Shown: piece by piece, positions 22,677 to 33,237 of the stretch
Position numbering within the stretch: position 1 is the stretch's first letter
How the letters are laid out: every line of letters begins with the position of its first letter
Source of the DNA: Nitrosomonadales bacterium
GTDB lineage: Bacteria > Pseudomonadota > Gammaproteobacteria > Burkholderiales > Methylophilaceae
Direction of reading: 5' to 3'
Length of the DNA stretch: 44,060 nt
Assembly (NCBI GenBank): GCA_028344855.1
Contig: JAOMCC010000006.1
Coordinates: forward strand, 1-44,060
Notes under the pieces: model-generated
The model's database searches: none
Told to the model about the DNA's origin: nothing
The model's input: only the letters and a program-made list of their open reading frames with translations
Position numbers and translations under genes: made by a program

Positions 22677-23540
22677 TTATTCTATATTTTGTATTTGTTC
22701 TCTTATTTGATCAATCAATACCTTTAAATCAATTGATATTTGAGAAATATCCTTTGATATTGATTTTGATCCCAAAGTATTTGCCTCTCTATTAAATTCC
22801 TGCATCAAAAAATCTATCTTCTTACCAACTGGCTCTGAATTATTTAATAACCTTTTTAATTCAGAAATATGAGCACCTAATCTATCTAATTCTTCTTGAA
22901 CGTCGCCTTTTTGAATAAAGAATAAAAATTCTTGCTTTAAACGATCTTCATCAATATTTATTAATGCTGCCTTAAATTTATCATTAATTTTATTCTGATG
23001 TGACTTTATTGCTTTTGGTAAAATTTTATTCACTTTTAAAACTAATTTTTCAATTTGATTTAATTTATCTATTATAGTTTTTCTTATTTTTGAGCCTTCC
23101 CTTTTTCTATCTACTATCAATTCATTAAGAGCATTTTTGGTATGTTCTAGAATAATTTTTTCTAATTTCTTTATTTCATATTTATTTTTTTTACTGCCAC
23201 TAAGTCTCATTAATTCAAGGGGATCAATTGGTTGCGGATGCTTAATTAGTGAAGATACTTTTTCAGAAGTTCTTATTAAACTTTTTATGTGTGTAAAATC
23301 TATCTTTTTAATATCAAAATCGCTCTCAATTGGCTTTAGAAACAATTTAAAATCAGTTTTTCCTCGACTTATATTTGTTAATATCTGGTTTCTTATTTTT
23401 GGCTCGATAATTTTTAAATCCTCACTCAACTTTAATTGAAGCTCAAAATAACGGCTATTTAAAGTTTTTATTTCAACTATTAAATTACCAAAATCAGTTT
23501 CATACTCTTTAAAAAAGAAACTTGTCATGCTTGAAATCAT
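22677..23540 (-). CDS. yicC: YicC family protein (endoribonuclease-type)
   Basis: MISSMTSF..., EIKTLNSRYFELQLKL, KKIDFLMQEFNREANTLGSKS. Confidence 0.93.
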   Translation of the reverse strand: MISSMTSFFFKEYETDFGNLIVEIKTLNSRYFELQLKLSEDLKIIEPKIRNQILTNISRGKTDFKLFLKPIESDFDIKKIDFTHIKSLIRTSEKVSSLIKHPQPIDPLELMRLSGSKKNKYEIKKLEKIILEHTKNALNELIVDRKREGSKIRKTIIDKLNQIEKLVLKVNKILPKAIKSHQNKINDKFKAALINIDEDRLKQEFLFFIQKGDVQEELDRLGAHISELKRLLNNSEPVGKKIDFLMQEFNREANTLGSKSISKDISQISIDLKVLIDQIREQIQNIE

Positions 23541-23675
23541 ATTTACCTTTTAATTAAGTTTTAATCATTTTAACAATCTAATTTCAAATATGGTTATAAA
23601 CATATGAAAACAACTTATATTTAAAGATACCAATAGATTATAATTAACTTTTAAGAACCAAATTTAGGAAAATAC

Positions 23676-24389
23676 ATGAGGTTATCACAAAGAGCTAATA
23701 ACGAATTAAGACCAATTAAAATTATACAAAATTATACAAAACATGCTGAAGGTTCTGTTCTAATTAAATATGGTGATACTCACGTTTTGTGTACAGCGAG
23801 TGTTGAAGAAAATGTTCCCTCTTTTTTGAAAGGTAAAAATCAAGGATGGGTTACTGCAGAATATGGAATGTTGCCAAGATCAACATTAACAAGAATGTTA
23901 CGAGAAGCTGCAAAAGGAAAACAATCTGGAAGAACACAAGAGATACAAAGATTAATTGGAAGAAGTTTAAGGTCAATTATTGATTTAAAAAAACTAGGGG
24001 AAATAACAATTCAAATTGATTGTGATGTTATACAAGCAGACGGCGGTACTCGAACTGCAAGCATTACAGGTGCATATGTAGCATTAAATGATGCTATTCA
24101 AAATATGATTAAAAAAGGAATTATAAAAGATTCACCAATTACTGACTCTGTAGCAGCAATTTCAATTGGAATAAAAGATTCAGAAATTCTCCTTGATTTA
24201 GATTATTTGGAAGATTCAACTTGTGACACTGATATGAATATAGTAATGACAGGCTCTAGTAAATTTATTGAAATCCAAGGAACAGCAGAAGGCGAAGCAT
24301 TTACGAGAGAAGAAATGGATAATTTGATTGATATAGCAGAATCAGGAATTAAACAATTAACAAAAATACAAAATTCACTAATTTCTTAA
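23676..24389 (+). CDS. rph: Ribonuclease PH
   Basis: [65 protein letters not shown]. Confidence 0.97.
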   Translation: MRLSQRANNELRPIKIIQNYTKHAEGSVLIKYGDTHVLCTASVEENVPSFLKGKNQGWVTAEYGMLPRSTLTRMLREAAKGKQSGRTQEIQRLIGRSLRSIIDLKKLGEITIQIDCDVIQADGGTRTASITGAYVALNDAIQNMIKKGIIKDSPITDSVAAISIGIKDSEILLDLDYLEDSTCDTDMNIVMTGSSKFIEIQGTAEGEAFTREEMDNLIDIAESGIKQLTKIQNSLIS

Positions 24390-24396
24390 TTAAAAA

Positions 24397-24987
24397 ATGA
24401 AAAAAATTGTCATAGCTACATCTAATAATAAAAAATTAAAAGAAATTGAATTTTTACTGTCTGATATTGAAATTGAAATAATTCCTCAATCTGATCTAGG
24501 TGTTGAATCTTGCGAAGAACCGTTTAACACATTTATTGAAAATGCTTTAGTAAAGGCAAGATTTGCATCAAAGAAAACTAACTTACCAGCAATAGCTGAC
24601 GACTCAGGTCTTTGTGTTGAATCTCTAAATGGTCAGCCAGGTGTTTTATCAGCACGATTTGCAGGCGAGAAGAGAAGTGATGAAGATAATAATGATAAAT
24701 TACTTAACAATTTAAAAGAAAAAAAGAATCGTCGGGCGCATTATTATTGCGCTATTGTTTTTTTAAGAAACTTTGAGGATCCTCAACCTATTATTACAGA
24801 AGGGATATGGCAAGGGGAAATTTTAAAAACAAGAAAAGGGAATAATGGTTTTGGTTATGACCCTATCTTTATGGATTACAAAACGGATTTATCAGCCGCA
24901 GAATTACCTACAAAATTAAAAAATAGAATCAGTCATCGTGCACAAGCTTTGCAAAAATTAAAACAAAAACTTAAAATACTTTTATGA
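24397..24987 (+). CDS. rdgB: RdgB/HAM1 family XTP/dITP pyrophosphatase
   Basis: IVIATSNNKKLKEIE, PAIADDSGLCVESLNGQPGVLSARFAG, GNNGFGYDPIF, SHRAQAL. Confidence 0.97.
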   Translation: MKKIVIATSNNKKLKEIEFLLSDIEIEIIPQSDLGVESCEEPFNTFIENALVKARFASKKTNLPAIADDSGLCVESLNGQPGVLSARFAGEKRSDEDNNDKLLNNLKEKKNRRAHYYCAIVFLRNFEDPQPIITEGIWQGEILKTRKGNNGFGYDPIFMDYKTDLSAAELPTKLKNRISHRAQALQKLKQKLKILL

Positions 24988-25208
24988 AAAAAAAGAATAA
25001 TGAATGGCCTATTTGGATTAGAGATGATAAGTCAATTGTCTCTTGTACTGAAAAAATTAAAGTTATGAAAGAAAACTTCGACGAACTAAAAATCATTGCT
25101 CAAGACGCTTTTGAAGATGGTTTATTAATGGAGGTTTCTGACGAACAATTAAAAAAAACACTTCATAAATTAATAGATGAGCTTCAAAATACAATCAAAA
25201 AAAATTAA
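24984..25208 (+). CDS. Small conserved hypothetical protein (resembles a beta-proteobacterial family between rdgB and hemW)
   Basis: WPIWIRDDKSIVSCTEKIKVMKENFDELKIIAQDAFEDGLLMEVSDEQLKKTLHKLIDEL; ATGA overlap with the rdgB stop. Confidence 0.75.
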   Translation: MKKKNNEWPIWIRDDKSIVSCTEKIKVMKENFDELKIIAQDAFEDGLLMEVSDEQLKKTLHKLIDELQNTIKKN

Positions 25209-25228
25209 ATTAATCCTGGCTTGCCGCT

Positions 25229-26386
25229 GTGTTTAAAGAAAAAAATATTCCTCTTTCAATTTATGTTCATATCCCATGGTGCATTCATAAATGCCCATAC
25301 TGTGATTTTAATTCCCATGAATTTAAAAAACAGGATATCAAGAATGATGAATCAATATATACCGAAGCTCTAGTTAAGCAATTAGAAAATACTAATATTA
25401 ATAATTATAGAAAACCAATCAGCTCAATTTTTTTTGGGGGTGGGACTCCGAGTTTATTTAATCCTGAAACATTTAAGAAAATAATTACTAAAATTAAAGA
25501 TAAATTTGAACTTAACAAAAATTGTGAAATTACAATAGAAGCAAATCCAGGGACACTTGATAAGGAATTTTTTTATGGCTACAAGGATGTTGGCATTAAT
25601 AGAATGTCTTTAGGTATTCAAAGCTTTAATCAAAAACATTTAACAAAATTAGAAAGAATTCATGACCAACAAGAAGCAATTGAATCAGCTTCTCTTGCTT
25701 TGAAATTATTTGATAAAGTAAACATAGATCTTATGTTTGCATTGCCGCAACAAACAAAATTAGAACTAAGTGATGATATTAAAATGGCTATAGATCTTAA
25801 TTCTTCACACATATCTTATTATCACCTTACAATTGAACCAAACACTACTTTTTATAAACATCCTCCTAAATTACCAACACATGATGAAAGTGCAGAATTA
25901 TTTGATCTAGTTAACAAAAAATTAGTAAATAATGGCTTTTTACACTATGAAACTTCAGCCTATGCCAAAAAAAATAGCGAATGCAAACATAATTTAAATT
26001 ATTGGAACTTTGGTGATTATATAGGCATTGGAGCTGGGGCCCACAGTAAAATTACAACTAATGATTCAATACGAAGATATGTTTGCCATAAAAATCCAAA
26101 GTATTATGTTTCTGAAGCTAGTAAAAATAATTATATTAATGACGAACAACTTCTTTCAACTAATGACCGTATATTTGAATTTATGATGAATGCGTTAAGA
26201 ATTAACAATGGTTTCAAAACAAATATTTTTGAAGAGAGGACTAATTTACCTATTAAAAAAATTGAAAAAGAACTATCAATTGCAAAGGACAAAGAGCTTA
26301 TAGAAGAAATTAATGGTAGGATTAAACCAACATTATTAGGACAACAATTTCTAAATGAACTTTTACAAATTTTTTTAAAGGACTAA
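25229..26386 (+). CDS. hemW: Radical SAM heme chaperone HemW-like (GTG start)
   Basis: LSIYVHIPWCIHKCPYCDFNSHE, FFGGGTPSLF, EANPGTLD, GINRMSLGIQSF. Confidence 0.94.
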   Translation: MFKEKNIPLSIYVHIPWCIHKCPYCDFNSHEFKKQDIKNDESIYTEALVKQLENTNINNYRKPISSIFFGGGTPSLFNPETFKKIITKIKDKFELNKNCEITIEANPGTLDKEFFYGYKDVGINRMSLGIQSFNQKHLTKLERIHDQQEAIESASLALKLFDKVNIDLMFALPQQTKLELSDDIKMAIDLNSSHISYYHLTIEPNTTFYKHPPKLPTHDESAELFDLVNKKLVNNGFLHYETSAYAKKNSECKHNLNYWNFGDYIGIGAGAHSKITTNDSIRRYVCHKNPKYYVSEASKNNYINDEQLLSTNDRIFEFMMNALRINNGFKTNIFEERTNLPIKKIEKELSIAKDKELIEEINGRIKPTLLGQQFLNELLQIFLKD

Positions 26387-26390
26387 AATC

Positions 26391-26792
26391 ATGATGTTAA
26401 ATAAAATTATTGATGACTACGTCGTTTCTGATCAAATTTCAGAAGAAGATGTCGAAAAATTAAAAAATGCAGGTTTTAAAACGATTTTTTGTAATCGTCC
26501 TGACAACGAAGAACAAAATCAAATAACAGTCAAAAGTATTCAAGATAAAGTCATAGAAAGTGGGCTTAATTTTGTTCACCAACCTGTAATCGGGGGTCAA
26601 ATTTCGCAAGATGATATTGATCAATTTAGTGATTACTATGATGAGGCTGAAAAACCAATTTTTGCTTATTGTAGAACAGGCACAAGATCAAGTATGCTTT
26701 GGGCTTTGTCAGAATCTGGTAAAAGACCAATTGATGAAATATTACAATTAACTTCTGCAGCTGGATATAATCTAAATAATTTATTTAGATAA
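26391..26792 (+). CDS. TIGR01244 / DUF442-type phosphatase-like protein
   Basis: [53 protein letters not shown] (CX5R active-site loop). Confidence 0.85.
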   Translation: MMLNKIIDDYVVSDQISEEDVEKLKNAGFKTIFCNRPDNEEQNQITVKSIQDKVIESGLNFVHQPVIGGQISQDDIDQFSDYYDEAEKPIFAYCRTGTRSSMLWALSESGKRPIDEILQLTSAAGYNLNNLFR

Positions 26793-28187
26793 TTTAATTC
26801 TAGATTTTTTAAGCGCTTTTTTAATTGAATTAAATCCTGTTGCACCAATATGCTTTCTTGATTCAATAGACCCCTTCAAATCTAAAGAATCAAAAACATC
26901 CTTAAGGATTAATTTACTAAATTTTTGCAAGTCTTTCAATTTAAAGTCAGATAAATCACATTTCTGATTAATCGCAAATTTAACTACTTTAGCTACAACA
27001 CCATGAGCCTCTCTAAATGGCATGCCTTTTTTTACTAAATAATCAGCCAAATCTGTTGCAGTTGAATACCCCTTTATAGCTGCAGCTTCCATATTTTCTG
27101 GAAACACTGTCAATTTAGAAACCATTTCTCTAAAAATATCTAAAGTATCTGAAATCGTATCAGCTACATCAAAGGTTGGTTCTTTATCTTCTTGATTATC
27201 TTTATTGTAAGCAAGTGGTTGTGCCTTCATAAGTGTAAGCAAATTAACTAAATGTCCGTTAACTCTTCCAGTTTTTCCTCTGACTAATTCTGGAACATCA
27301 GGATTTTTTTTCTGGGGCATAATGCTCGAGCCAGTACAGAAACTATCTGAAATTTCAACATATTCAAAAAACGGACTTGACCACATAATTAATTCTTCAG
27401 ACCATCTTGACAAATGAGTCATTAAAAGAGATGCGTTTGCATTAAATTCAATTAAAAAGTCCCTATCGGAAACTGCATCAAGAGAATTATCCATCACGCT
27501 CTCAAATTTGAGTAATTTTGCCACAAATTTTCTATCAATGGGGTAAGAAGTGCCAGCTAATGCAGCTGCCCCCAAAGGTAAAACATTTATTCTTTTTCTA
27601 GCTTCCTGAAATCTTAGTTTATCTCTCTCTAACATCTCACAATAAGCATGTAAATGATGCGCAAAACTTATAGGTTGAGCTACTTGCAAATGAGTTAAGC
27701 CAGGCATAATCGTCATTATATGATTATCAGCTAAAGATAAAGTTACTTTTTGTAAAGATTTAATCTGATCAATCGTGTTATCTACTACATCCCTTAAATA
27801 TAATCTCATATCAGTAGCAACCTGATCATTTCTTGACCTACCTGTATGGAGTTTTTTTCCCGATATTCCAATTATTTGAGTTAGTCTGTTTTCTATATTT
27901 AAGTGAACGTCTTCTTGCTCAATAGACCATTTAAATTTTTGTGCAATAATTTCTTTTCTTACTTGATTCAACCCTTTTTTAATTAATCTTAAATCAGCAG
28001 CTGAAATTATTTTTTGTTTTTTTAACATTTCTGCGTGCGCAAGAGATCCTTCAATATCAAATATCGCCAATCTTTTGTCAAAATTAACTGATGCTGTATA
28101 TCTTTGCACTTTATTATTTGCTGGTTCAGAAAATCTTGGTGACCATTTTTTTGTAATTTTTTTCATATTTTTTTGTTTTTTATTCAT
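26781..28187 (-). CDS. argH: Argininosuccinate lyase
   Basis: [70 protein letters not shown]. Confidence 0.98.
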   Translation of the reverse strand: MNKKQKNMKKITKKWSPRFSEPANNKVQRYTASVNFDKRLAIFDIEGSLAHAEMLKKQKIISAADLRLIKKGLNQVRKEIIAQKFKWSIEQEDVHLNIENRLTQIIGISGKKLHTGRSRNDQVATDMRLYLRDVVDNTIDQIKSLQKVTLSLADNHIMTIMPGLTHLQVAQPISFAHHLHAYCEMLERDKLRFQEARKRINVLPLGAAALAGTSYPIDRKFVAKLLKFESVMDNSLDAVSDRDFLIEFNANASLLMTHLSRWSEELIMWSSPFFEYVEISDSFCTGSSIMPQKKNPDVPELVRGKTGRVNGHLVNLLTLMKAQPLAYNKDNQEDKEPTFDVADTISDTLDIFREMVSKLTVFPENMEAAAIKGYSTATDLADYLVKKGMPFREAHGVVAKVVKFAINQKCDLSDFKLKDLQKFSKLILKDVFDSLDLKGSIESRKHIGATGFNSIKKALKKSRIKLSK

Positions 28188-28266
28188 TAATTCAATGAAT
28201 TATATATGAAAATTACCAATCACATGATTAATCTATGAATAGTCTCTGTGCTAAAATCTACAAATT

Positions 28267-29187
28267 ATGACAATTAAAACTATTACAATTGCATCTAGAG
28301 AAAGTCCACTCGCCATATGGCAAGCAGAGCACATAAAATCTAAAATTAAAATCCTTTATCCAGATGTAAAAATTCAAATTAAAAGGTTTAAAACCCAAGG
28401 AGACAAGTTATTAGATCAATCTTTAGCGACTATTGGTGGTAAAGGTCTCTTCATCAAGGAACTAGAAGAGGCTTTATTGGAAAAAAAAGCTGATATAGCC
28501 GTTCATTCCATGAAGGATTTACCGATGGATATTCCTGATGAGTTTCAACTAATAGCAATCACCGAGAGAAGTGACCCAAGAGACGCATTTGTTTCAAATG
28601 ATTTTGATTCTTTAGCCGAAATGCCTAAAGGATCAATAGTTGGAACCTCAAGCCTTAGAAGGCAAAGTCAAATTAAAGCAAAATATCCTAATTTAATTAT
28701 TGAGCCATTGAGAGGAAATTTACAAACGCGTTTAAACAAATTAGATAAAAAACAATATGGAGCAATCATACTAGCTGCTGCAGGTCTTTTACGTCTAGGA
28801 CTTAAAAAACGTATTAAGACATATTTAGGAACTGAAATTAGTATACCTTCTGCAGGACAAGGAGCTCTCGGTATTGAAGTCCTCTCAGGAAATGAAGAAT
28901 TAAATAAATTACTTAAAGCTCTAAACGATATTGACACTTCAAGATGTGTTTTAGCGGAAAGAATAGTTAGTCGTTCCCTTGCAGGTAGTTGTACAGTTCC
29001 GTTAGGAGCATATGCATCGATATCTGAAAATAATTTAATTATTCAAGGATTTGTGGCTTTGCCTGATGGGTCAAAAATTATTCGTGCTGAAAGTATGGGG
29101 GAAAAGTCAGAATTTTATAAAATTGGAAAAACTTTAAGTCAGCTTCTCATTGATAAAGGAGCAAAAGAAATTCTTTCAAAAATATGA
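28267..29187 (+). CDS. hemC: Hydroxymethylbilane synthase
   Basis: IASRESPLAIWQAEHIK, VHSMKDLPMDIPDEF, GTSSLRRQSQIKAKYP, AGSCTVPLGAYA. Confidence 0.98.
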   Translation: MTIKTITIASRESPLAIWQAEHIKSKIKILYPDVKIQIKRFKTQGDKLLDQSLATIGGKGLFIKELEEALLEKKADIAVHSMKDLPMDIPDEFQLIAITERSDPRDAFVSNDFDSLAEMPKGSIVGTSSLRRQSQIKAKYPNLIIEPLRGNLQTRLNKLDKKQYGAIILAAAGLLRLGLKKRIKTYLGTEISIPSAGQGALGIEVLSGNEELNKLLKALNDIDTSRCVLAERIVSRSLAGSCTVPLGAYASISENNLIIQGFVALPDGSKIIRAESMGEKSEFYKIGKTLSQLLIDKGAKEILSKI

Positions 29188-29960
29188 ATGAAAAATTAAC
29201 AAAAAAGAATATTGCCCTAATATCTACTAGGCCTTATGAAAAAAATATTGATTTATTCAAAAAACTCAAAAATAAAAATATTTTATTATTAAACCATCCT
29301 TTAACTGAAATAAAACCTCTCCAGAATTATGCCAAGTTTGATTTAATCCTAAGTAATTTAAATAACTACCAACATATTATTTTTATAAGTACTAACGCTG
29401 TTAATTTTTTTGCAACCCGCCTTAAAATTCTTCAAATAAAATTACCTACAAATATTATTTATTCTAGTATAGGGCCTAAGACTAAAGAAGTGCTTAAAAA
29501 TAATTTTAATATTAATGTCTATTGTCCAAATGAAGATTACGACTCTGAACATTTAATTAAAAATAAAATCTTTAATAAGCTGCAAGGAAAAAAGATTTTA
29601 ATCGTTCGTGGAACAAATGGTCGTGAAACTTTAAAGCATATGCTTGAAGAAAAAGGCGCCAAAGTTGATTATGGGGAATGTTATATTAGAAATTATCTAA
29701 CTATAGAACAAGAAAAATTAAACCAAGAGCTTAAAAATTGTACTGCTATATTTATATTAATTTCCAGCTATGGCAGTGCATGGCAACTTAACCAATCTCC
29801 TGGTCAGTGGATAGGTGACTATAAAACAAAATTTATCATAAACCATAAAAAAATTAATTTTCTTCTAAGAAGCGGTAACTACGGATCTCGCTTAGATGAC
29901 GTGATTATTACAAAAGATTTAAGTGCAAAATCATTATTAGATATAATTCAGGCAAATTAA
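29184..29960 (+). CDS. hemD: Uroporphyrinogen-III synthase
   Basis: Follows hemC with ATGA overlap; HIIFISTNAVNFF, YSSIGPKTKEVLK, ILIVRGTNGRETLKHMLEEKGAKVDYGECYIR. Confidence 0.9.
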   Translation: MNEKLTKKNIALISTRPYEKNIDLFKKLKNKNILLLNHPLTEIKPLQNYAKFDLILSNLNNYQHIIFISTNAVNFFATRLKILQIKLPTNIIYSSIGPKTKEVLKNNFNINVYCPNEDYDSEHLIKNKIFNKLQGKKILIVRGTNGRETLKHMLEEKGAKVDYGECYIRNYLTIEQEKLNQELKNCTAIFILISSYGSAWQLNQSPGQWIGDYKTKFIINHKKINFLLRSGNYGSRLDDVIITKDLSAKSLLDIIQAN

Positions 29961-30977
29961 TTATTTTTTTGGTTTATCAAATGGAAAACCATCAGCAAAA
30001 AAATGATCTTCTGTTAAACCTTTTTTTATAAAAGACTCAAAAGCAGTTTTTACTAGTCCCGGAGTTCCGCAACAATATACTTGAACATCTGCAAGGGTTG
30101 AAAAATCTTCTAAAACCACTTCGTGAACCAAACCAATCCTTAATTGCTTATTATATTCAGATTTATTTTCAGAAACTGGAATATAATTAAAGTCCTTGTT
30201 CTCTTTTGACCATCTAAAAGGAAGGTCATTCATATATAAATCCTCTAATTTATTCACTCCTCTATATAAATATGTAGGTCTTTTAATTTTCTTGAAGATC
30301 ATATCTTCAATGATAGACTTTATAGGAGCAAATCCTGTTCCGCCTGCAACAAAAATTATAGGTTTATCGCTTTCCCTTAAGTAAAATTCGCCAATTGGTA
30401 TTTCAATTCGATGAATAGATTTTTCTTGCATTTTTTCAAAAACAAATTGAGTAAATTTACCTTCTTTGATAAGTTTTAAATGAAGCTCCAATAAGTTTTC
30501 ATGGGGCGGATTAGCCAACGAAAACGCTCTTCTAGAATCGTCATCCATAATAAATTCTAAATATTGTCCTGCTCTAAATTTTAATATCTCATTATCTTGA
30601 AGTTTTAGAATCATTTTAATAATATCTTCATTCAATTTTTCTACTGACTCAACTCTAACTGAAATTTCTCTCACTTCACCCACTGCATCTCCTCCATTTT
30701 CATCTCCTCTTATATTAATTTCTATGTCTTCAGTAGCTAATGCTTTACAACATAAAATTAAACCATCTAATTTTTCTTCTTCTGTTAGCGCTGACTCTTG
30801 ATAACCTTCAAGCATTACATTCCCATTTATAAGCTCTCCTTTACATGCTCCGCACATACCGTCACCACAGCCAAAAGGAATAGTAATACCAGCAATTGTA
30901 GCTGCCTCTAAAATTGTTTGGCTCGGCTTAATTTGAAACGTTTTTCCTGAAGATTTTAAAGTTACTCTATACGACAT
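29961..30977 (-). CDS. 2Fe-2S ferredoxin-type FAD/NAD(P)H oxidoreductase (CDP-6-deoxy-glucoseen reductase-like)
   Basis: N-terminal CGDGMCGACKGELINGNV...ILCCKALA plant-type ferredoxin; RRAFSLANPP FAD and FVAGGTGFAPIKSIIED NAD motifs. Confidence 0.88.
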   Translation of the reverse strand: MSYRVTLKSSGKTFQIKPSQTILEAATIAGITIPFGCGDGMCGACKGELINGNVMLEGYQESALTEEEKLDGLILCCKALATEDIEINIRGDENGGDAVGEVREISVRVESVEKLNEDIIKMILKLQDNEILKFRAGQYLEFIMDDDSRRAFSLANPPHENLLELHLKLIKEGKFTQFVFEKMQEKSIHRIEIPIGEFYLRESDKPIIFVAGGTGFAPIKSIIEDMIFKKIKRPTYLYRGVNKLEDLYMNDLPFRWSKENKDFNYIPVSENKSEYNKQLRIGLVHEVVLEDFSTLADVQVYCCGTPGLVKTAFESFIKKGLTEDHFFADGFPFDKPKK

Positions 30978-30980
30978 ATT

Positions 30981-31424
30981 CTATTCTGGGTCATCTTCGC
31001 GACGATATTCGCCTTCAATAATGTCCCCTTTGTTTGCTTTATTTTTTTTATTAACTGGATCTTTATTTTCAAAAGGATTACTTTCTGTTTGCTCTTGTCT
31101 TTTAGTATCTTCTTGGATTGGAATTAATAATAATATAATAGCGATAATATCAGTAAATATTCCAGGAAATAGAAATAACCCCCCTGCCATTAAATTTTTT
31201 GCCGCCCCTAGTATTAAAGCAATTGGATTTCCACGGTGAGCCATAACACTCATTAGCCTTGATAAAACCAAAGTTTTTTCTTCCTGAATAAGTCGCCAAC
31301 CTAATATCACCATCACTATCAAATATAATAAAAACCACCAACCATAAAGTGATCCAAATCTAAAAATACCCCAGATTTCAGCAAATGGTAAAAGAATTAA
31401 ACAAAAAAGAAGAATCGAACGCAT
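30981..31424 (-). CDS. FxsA family membrane protein
   Basis: FAEIWGIFRFGSLYGWW... WRLIQEE ... GGLFLFPGIFTDIIAIILLL. Confidence 0.88.
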   Translation of the reverse strand: MRSILLFCLILLPFAEIWGIFRFGSLYGWWFLLYLIVMVILGWRLIQEEKTLVLSRLMSVMAHRGNPIALILGAAKNLMAGGLFLFPGIFTDIIAIILLLIPIQEDTKRQEQTESNPFENKDPVNKKNKANKGDIIEGEYRREDDPE

Positions 31425-31512
31425 AAGTAATAGGTTATGATATTTACTATTTAAATTAAATATAGACTTTTAATAATACTATAATTATAGACTTATTAAG
31501 AATCTTAAAAAA

Positions 31513-33237
31513 ATGAAACAACGATTAAATCTATTTTTATTTACTTTTATATCCTTACTTTTTTGCTTTCAGGCACTTGCTGATAGTCAAAATCAATCTT
31601 TATACAATAAAAAAAATGATTTTTTACCTGCCGATAAAGCATTTAAATTTCAAATTTATAATTTGAAAGAGTTAAAAGAACTAGAAGTAATATTTGATAT
31701 TGCTCCGACTTATTATTTGTATAAATCTAAAATAGATATAATCACAGATCCTTTTCTAAATTTAAGTAAAGATTTTGAGAATGGCAAAATTAAAGAAGAT
31801 GAATTTTTTGGAAAACAAGAAGTTTTCTATAATTCAACAAAAATTAAATTTATTGCCCAAAAATCACTCTCGAAAAATCATAAAATTATTATTAAATATC
31901 AAGGCTGCAGCGAAAAAGGACTCTGTTATCCACCAATTTCAAAAACAATCTCATTAAATCAAATTAATAATAACTATAATAAAATAGAATTTTCAGAAAC
32001 TGATGTGCTTGTTTCTAAAATATCTAATCAAAATTTTATTTTAACTTTAATAGGTTTTTTCTTTTCGGGGCTCTTATTATCACTTACCCCATGTGTGCTT
32101 CCAATGTTACCAATACTATCTGGAATTATTATTGCTTCAAATCCAAAGAAATCACTCCCTTTAACTCTTAGCTATGTTGCTGGAGTAACGTTTACTTATT
32201 CACTCCTAGGAATTATTGCAGGAATGACAGGTACATTACTTTCTTCAAGTCTTCAAAACACAAATTTTATTATATTTGCTGGTTTTTTATATTTTGTATT
32301 TGCTCTGGCTATGTTCGGTATATTCGAGATTACTATGCCATCAAATTTACAGAACAAACTAGAAAATGTTTTACAAAAATTTAAAATAGATAAGTCTATT
32401 AATGTCTTTGTACTTGGACTTATTTCTGCATTGATTCTTAGTCCATGTGTCGCGCCTCCATTAGCAGCAGCAATTCTTTATATAGGAAAATCAAGTGATT
32501 TTATTCTTGGAGGAACCTCGCTTTTTTCTATGAGCCTTGGTATGTGTGTGCCTTTATTAGCTATAGGTATTTTTTCAATAAAAATTATTCCTAAACCAGG
32601 TCCATGGATGATAAATATAAAAAAATTATTAGGGTGTGTGTTATTGGCAATGACTATATATATTATCCGGCCATTACTTTCTGAATTAATATTTTTTTCA
32701 AGCTTATTTTTAATATTCTTAGTTTCTAGTTTTTATTTTATTTGGTTTAACCAAAAAATTAAAAAGTTAAACAAAATAATTTTGAGTATCATAAGTTTAG
32801 CTGTAGTAGTTTTATTCAATGATCAAACAAAATCTATATCAATAAATTCTAGTGATGAACAAAGTGAAAAAGTTCATCATCAACCATTTACCAATATAAA
32901 TAATTTAAGCGATCTTAAAAATTTACTTAATGATTCAAGTAAAAAACCAATTATGTTGGATTTTTATGCTGACTGGTGCATAGCTTGTTTAGAATATGAG
33001 AAATTTACATTTTCTGATCCAGATATAATTAAATTAATGGAAAGCTTTGAATTAATACAAGTCGATGTAACTCAAAACACAAATGAGCATCAAATACTTC
33101 TTAAAGAATTTGATCTTTTTGGTCCTCCAGGAATTATATTTTTTAATTCAAAAGGAAATGAAATAAAACCACTAAGAACCATTGGCTTTAAAAATGCGAA
33201 AGATTTTTCTAAAATTCTTGTTAGAGCAAACAAATGA
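31513..33237 (+). CDS. dsbD: Thiol:disulfide interchange protein DsbD
   Basis: Signal peptide, N-terminal DsbD domain (YKSKIDI, QGCSEKGLCYPP), TM core LTPCVLPMLPILSG, C-terminal thioredoxin YADWCIACLEYEKFTF. Confidence 0.96.
   Translation: MKQRLNLFLFTFISLLFCFQALADSQNQSLYNKKNDFLPADKAFKFQIYNLKELKELEVIFDIAPTYYLYKSKIDIITDPFLNLSKDFENGKIKEDEFFGKQEVFYNSTKIKFIAQKSLSKNHKIIIKYQGCSEKGLCYPPISKTISLNQINNNYNKIEFSETDVLVSKISNQNFILTLIGFFFSGLLLSLTPCVLPMLPILSGIIIASNPKKSLPLTLSYVAGVTFTYSLLGIIAGMTGTLLSSSLQNTNFIIFAGFLYFVFALAMFGIFEITMPSNLQNKLENVLQKFKIDKSINVFVLGLISALILSPCVAPPLAAAILYIGKSSDFILGGTSLFSMSLGMCVPLLAIGIFSIKIIPKPGPWMINIKKLLGCVLLAMTIYIIRPLLSELIFFSSLFLIFLVSSFYFIWFNQKIKKLNKIILSIISLAVVVLFNDQTKSISINSSDEQSEKVHHQPFTNINNLSDLKNLLNDSSKKPIMLDFYADWCIACLEYEKFTFSDPDIIKLMESFELIQVDVTQNTNEHQILLKEFDLFGPPGIIFFNSKGNEIKPLRTIGFKNAKDFSKILVRANK

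Noticed and set aside
26666-26866. 66-aa ORF at the TIGR01244/argH junction
   Set aside because: Straddles the ends of two supported genes in another frame.
31150-31341. 63-aa ORF overlapping the FxsA-like gene
   Set aside because: Same strand, alternative frame of an identified gene; low-complexity translation.
31775-31957. 60-aa ORF inside dsbD
   Set aside because: Alternative frame of dsbD; Lys-rich translation typical of AT-rich frameshifted sequence.
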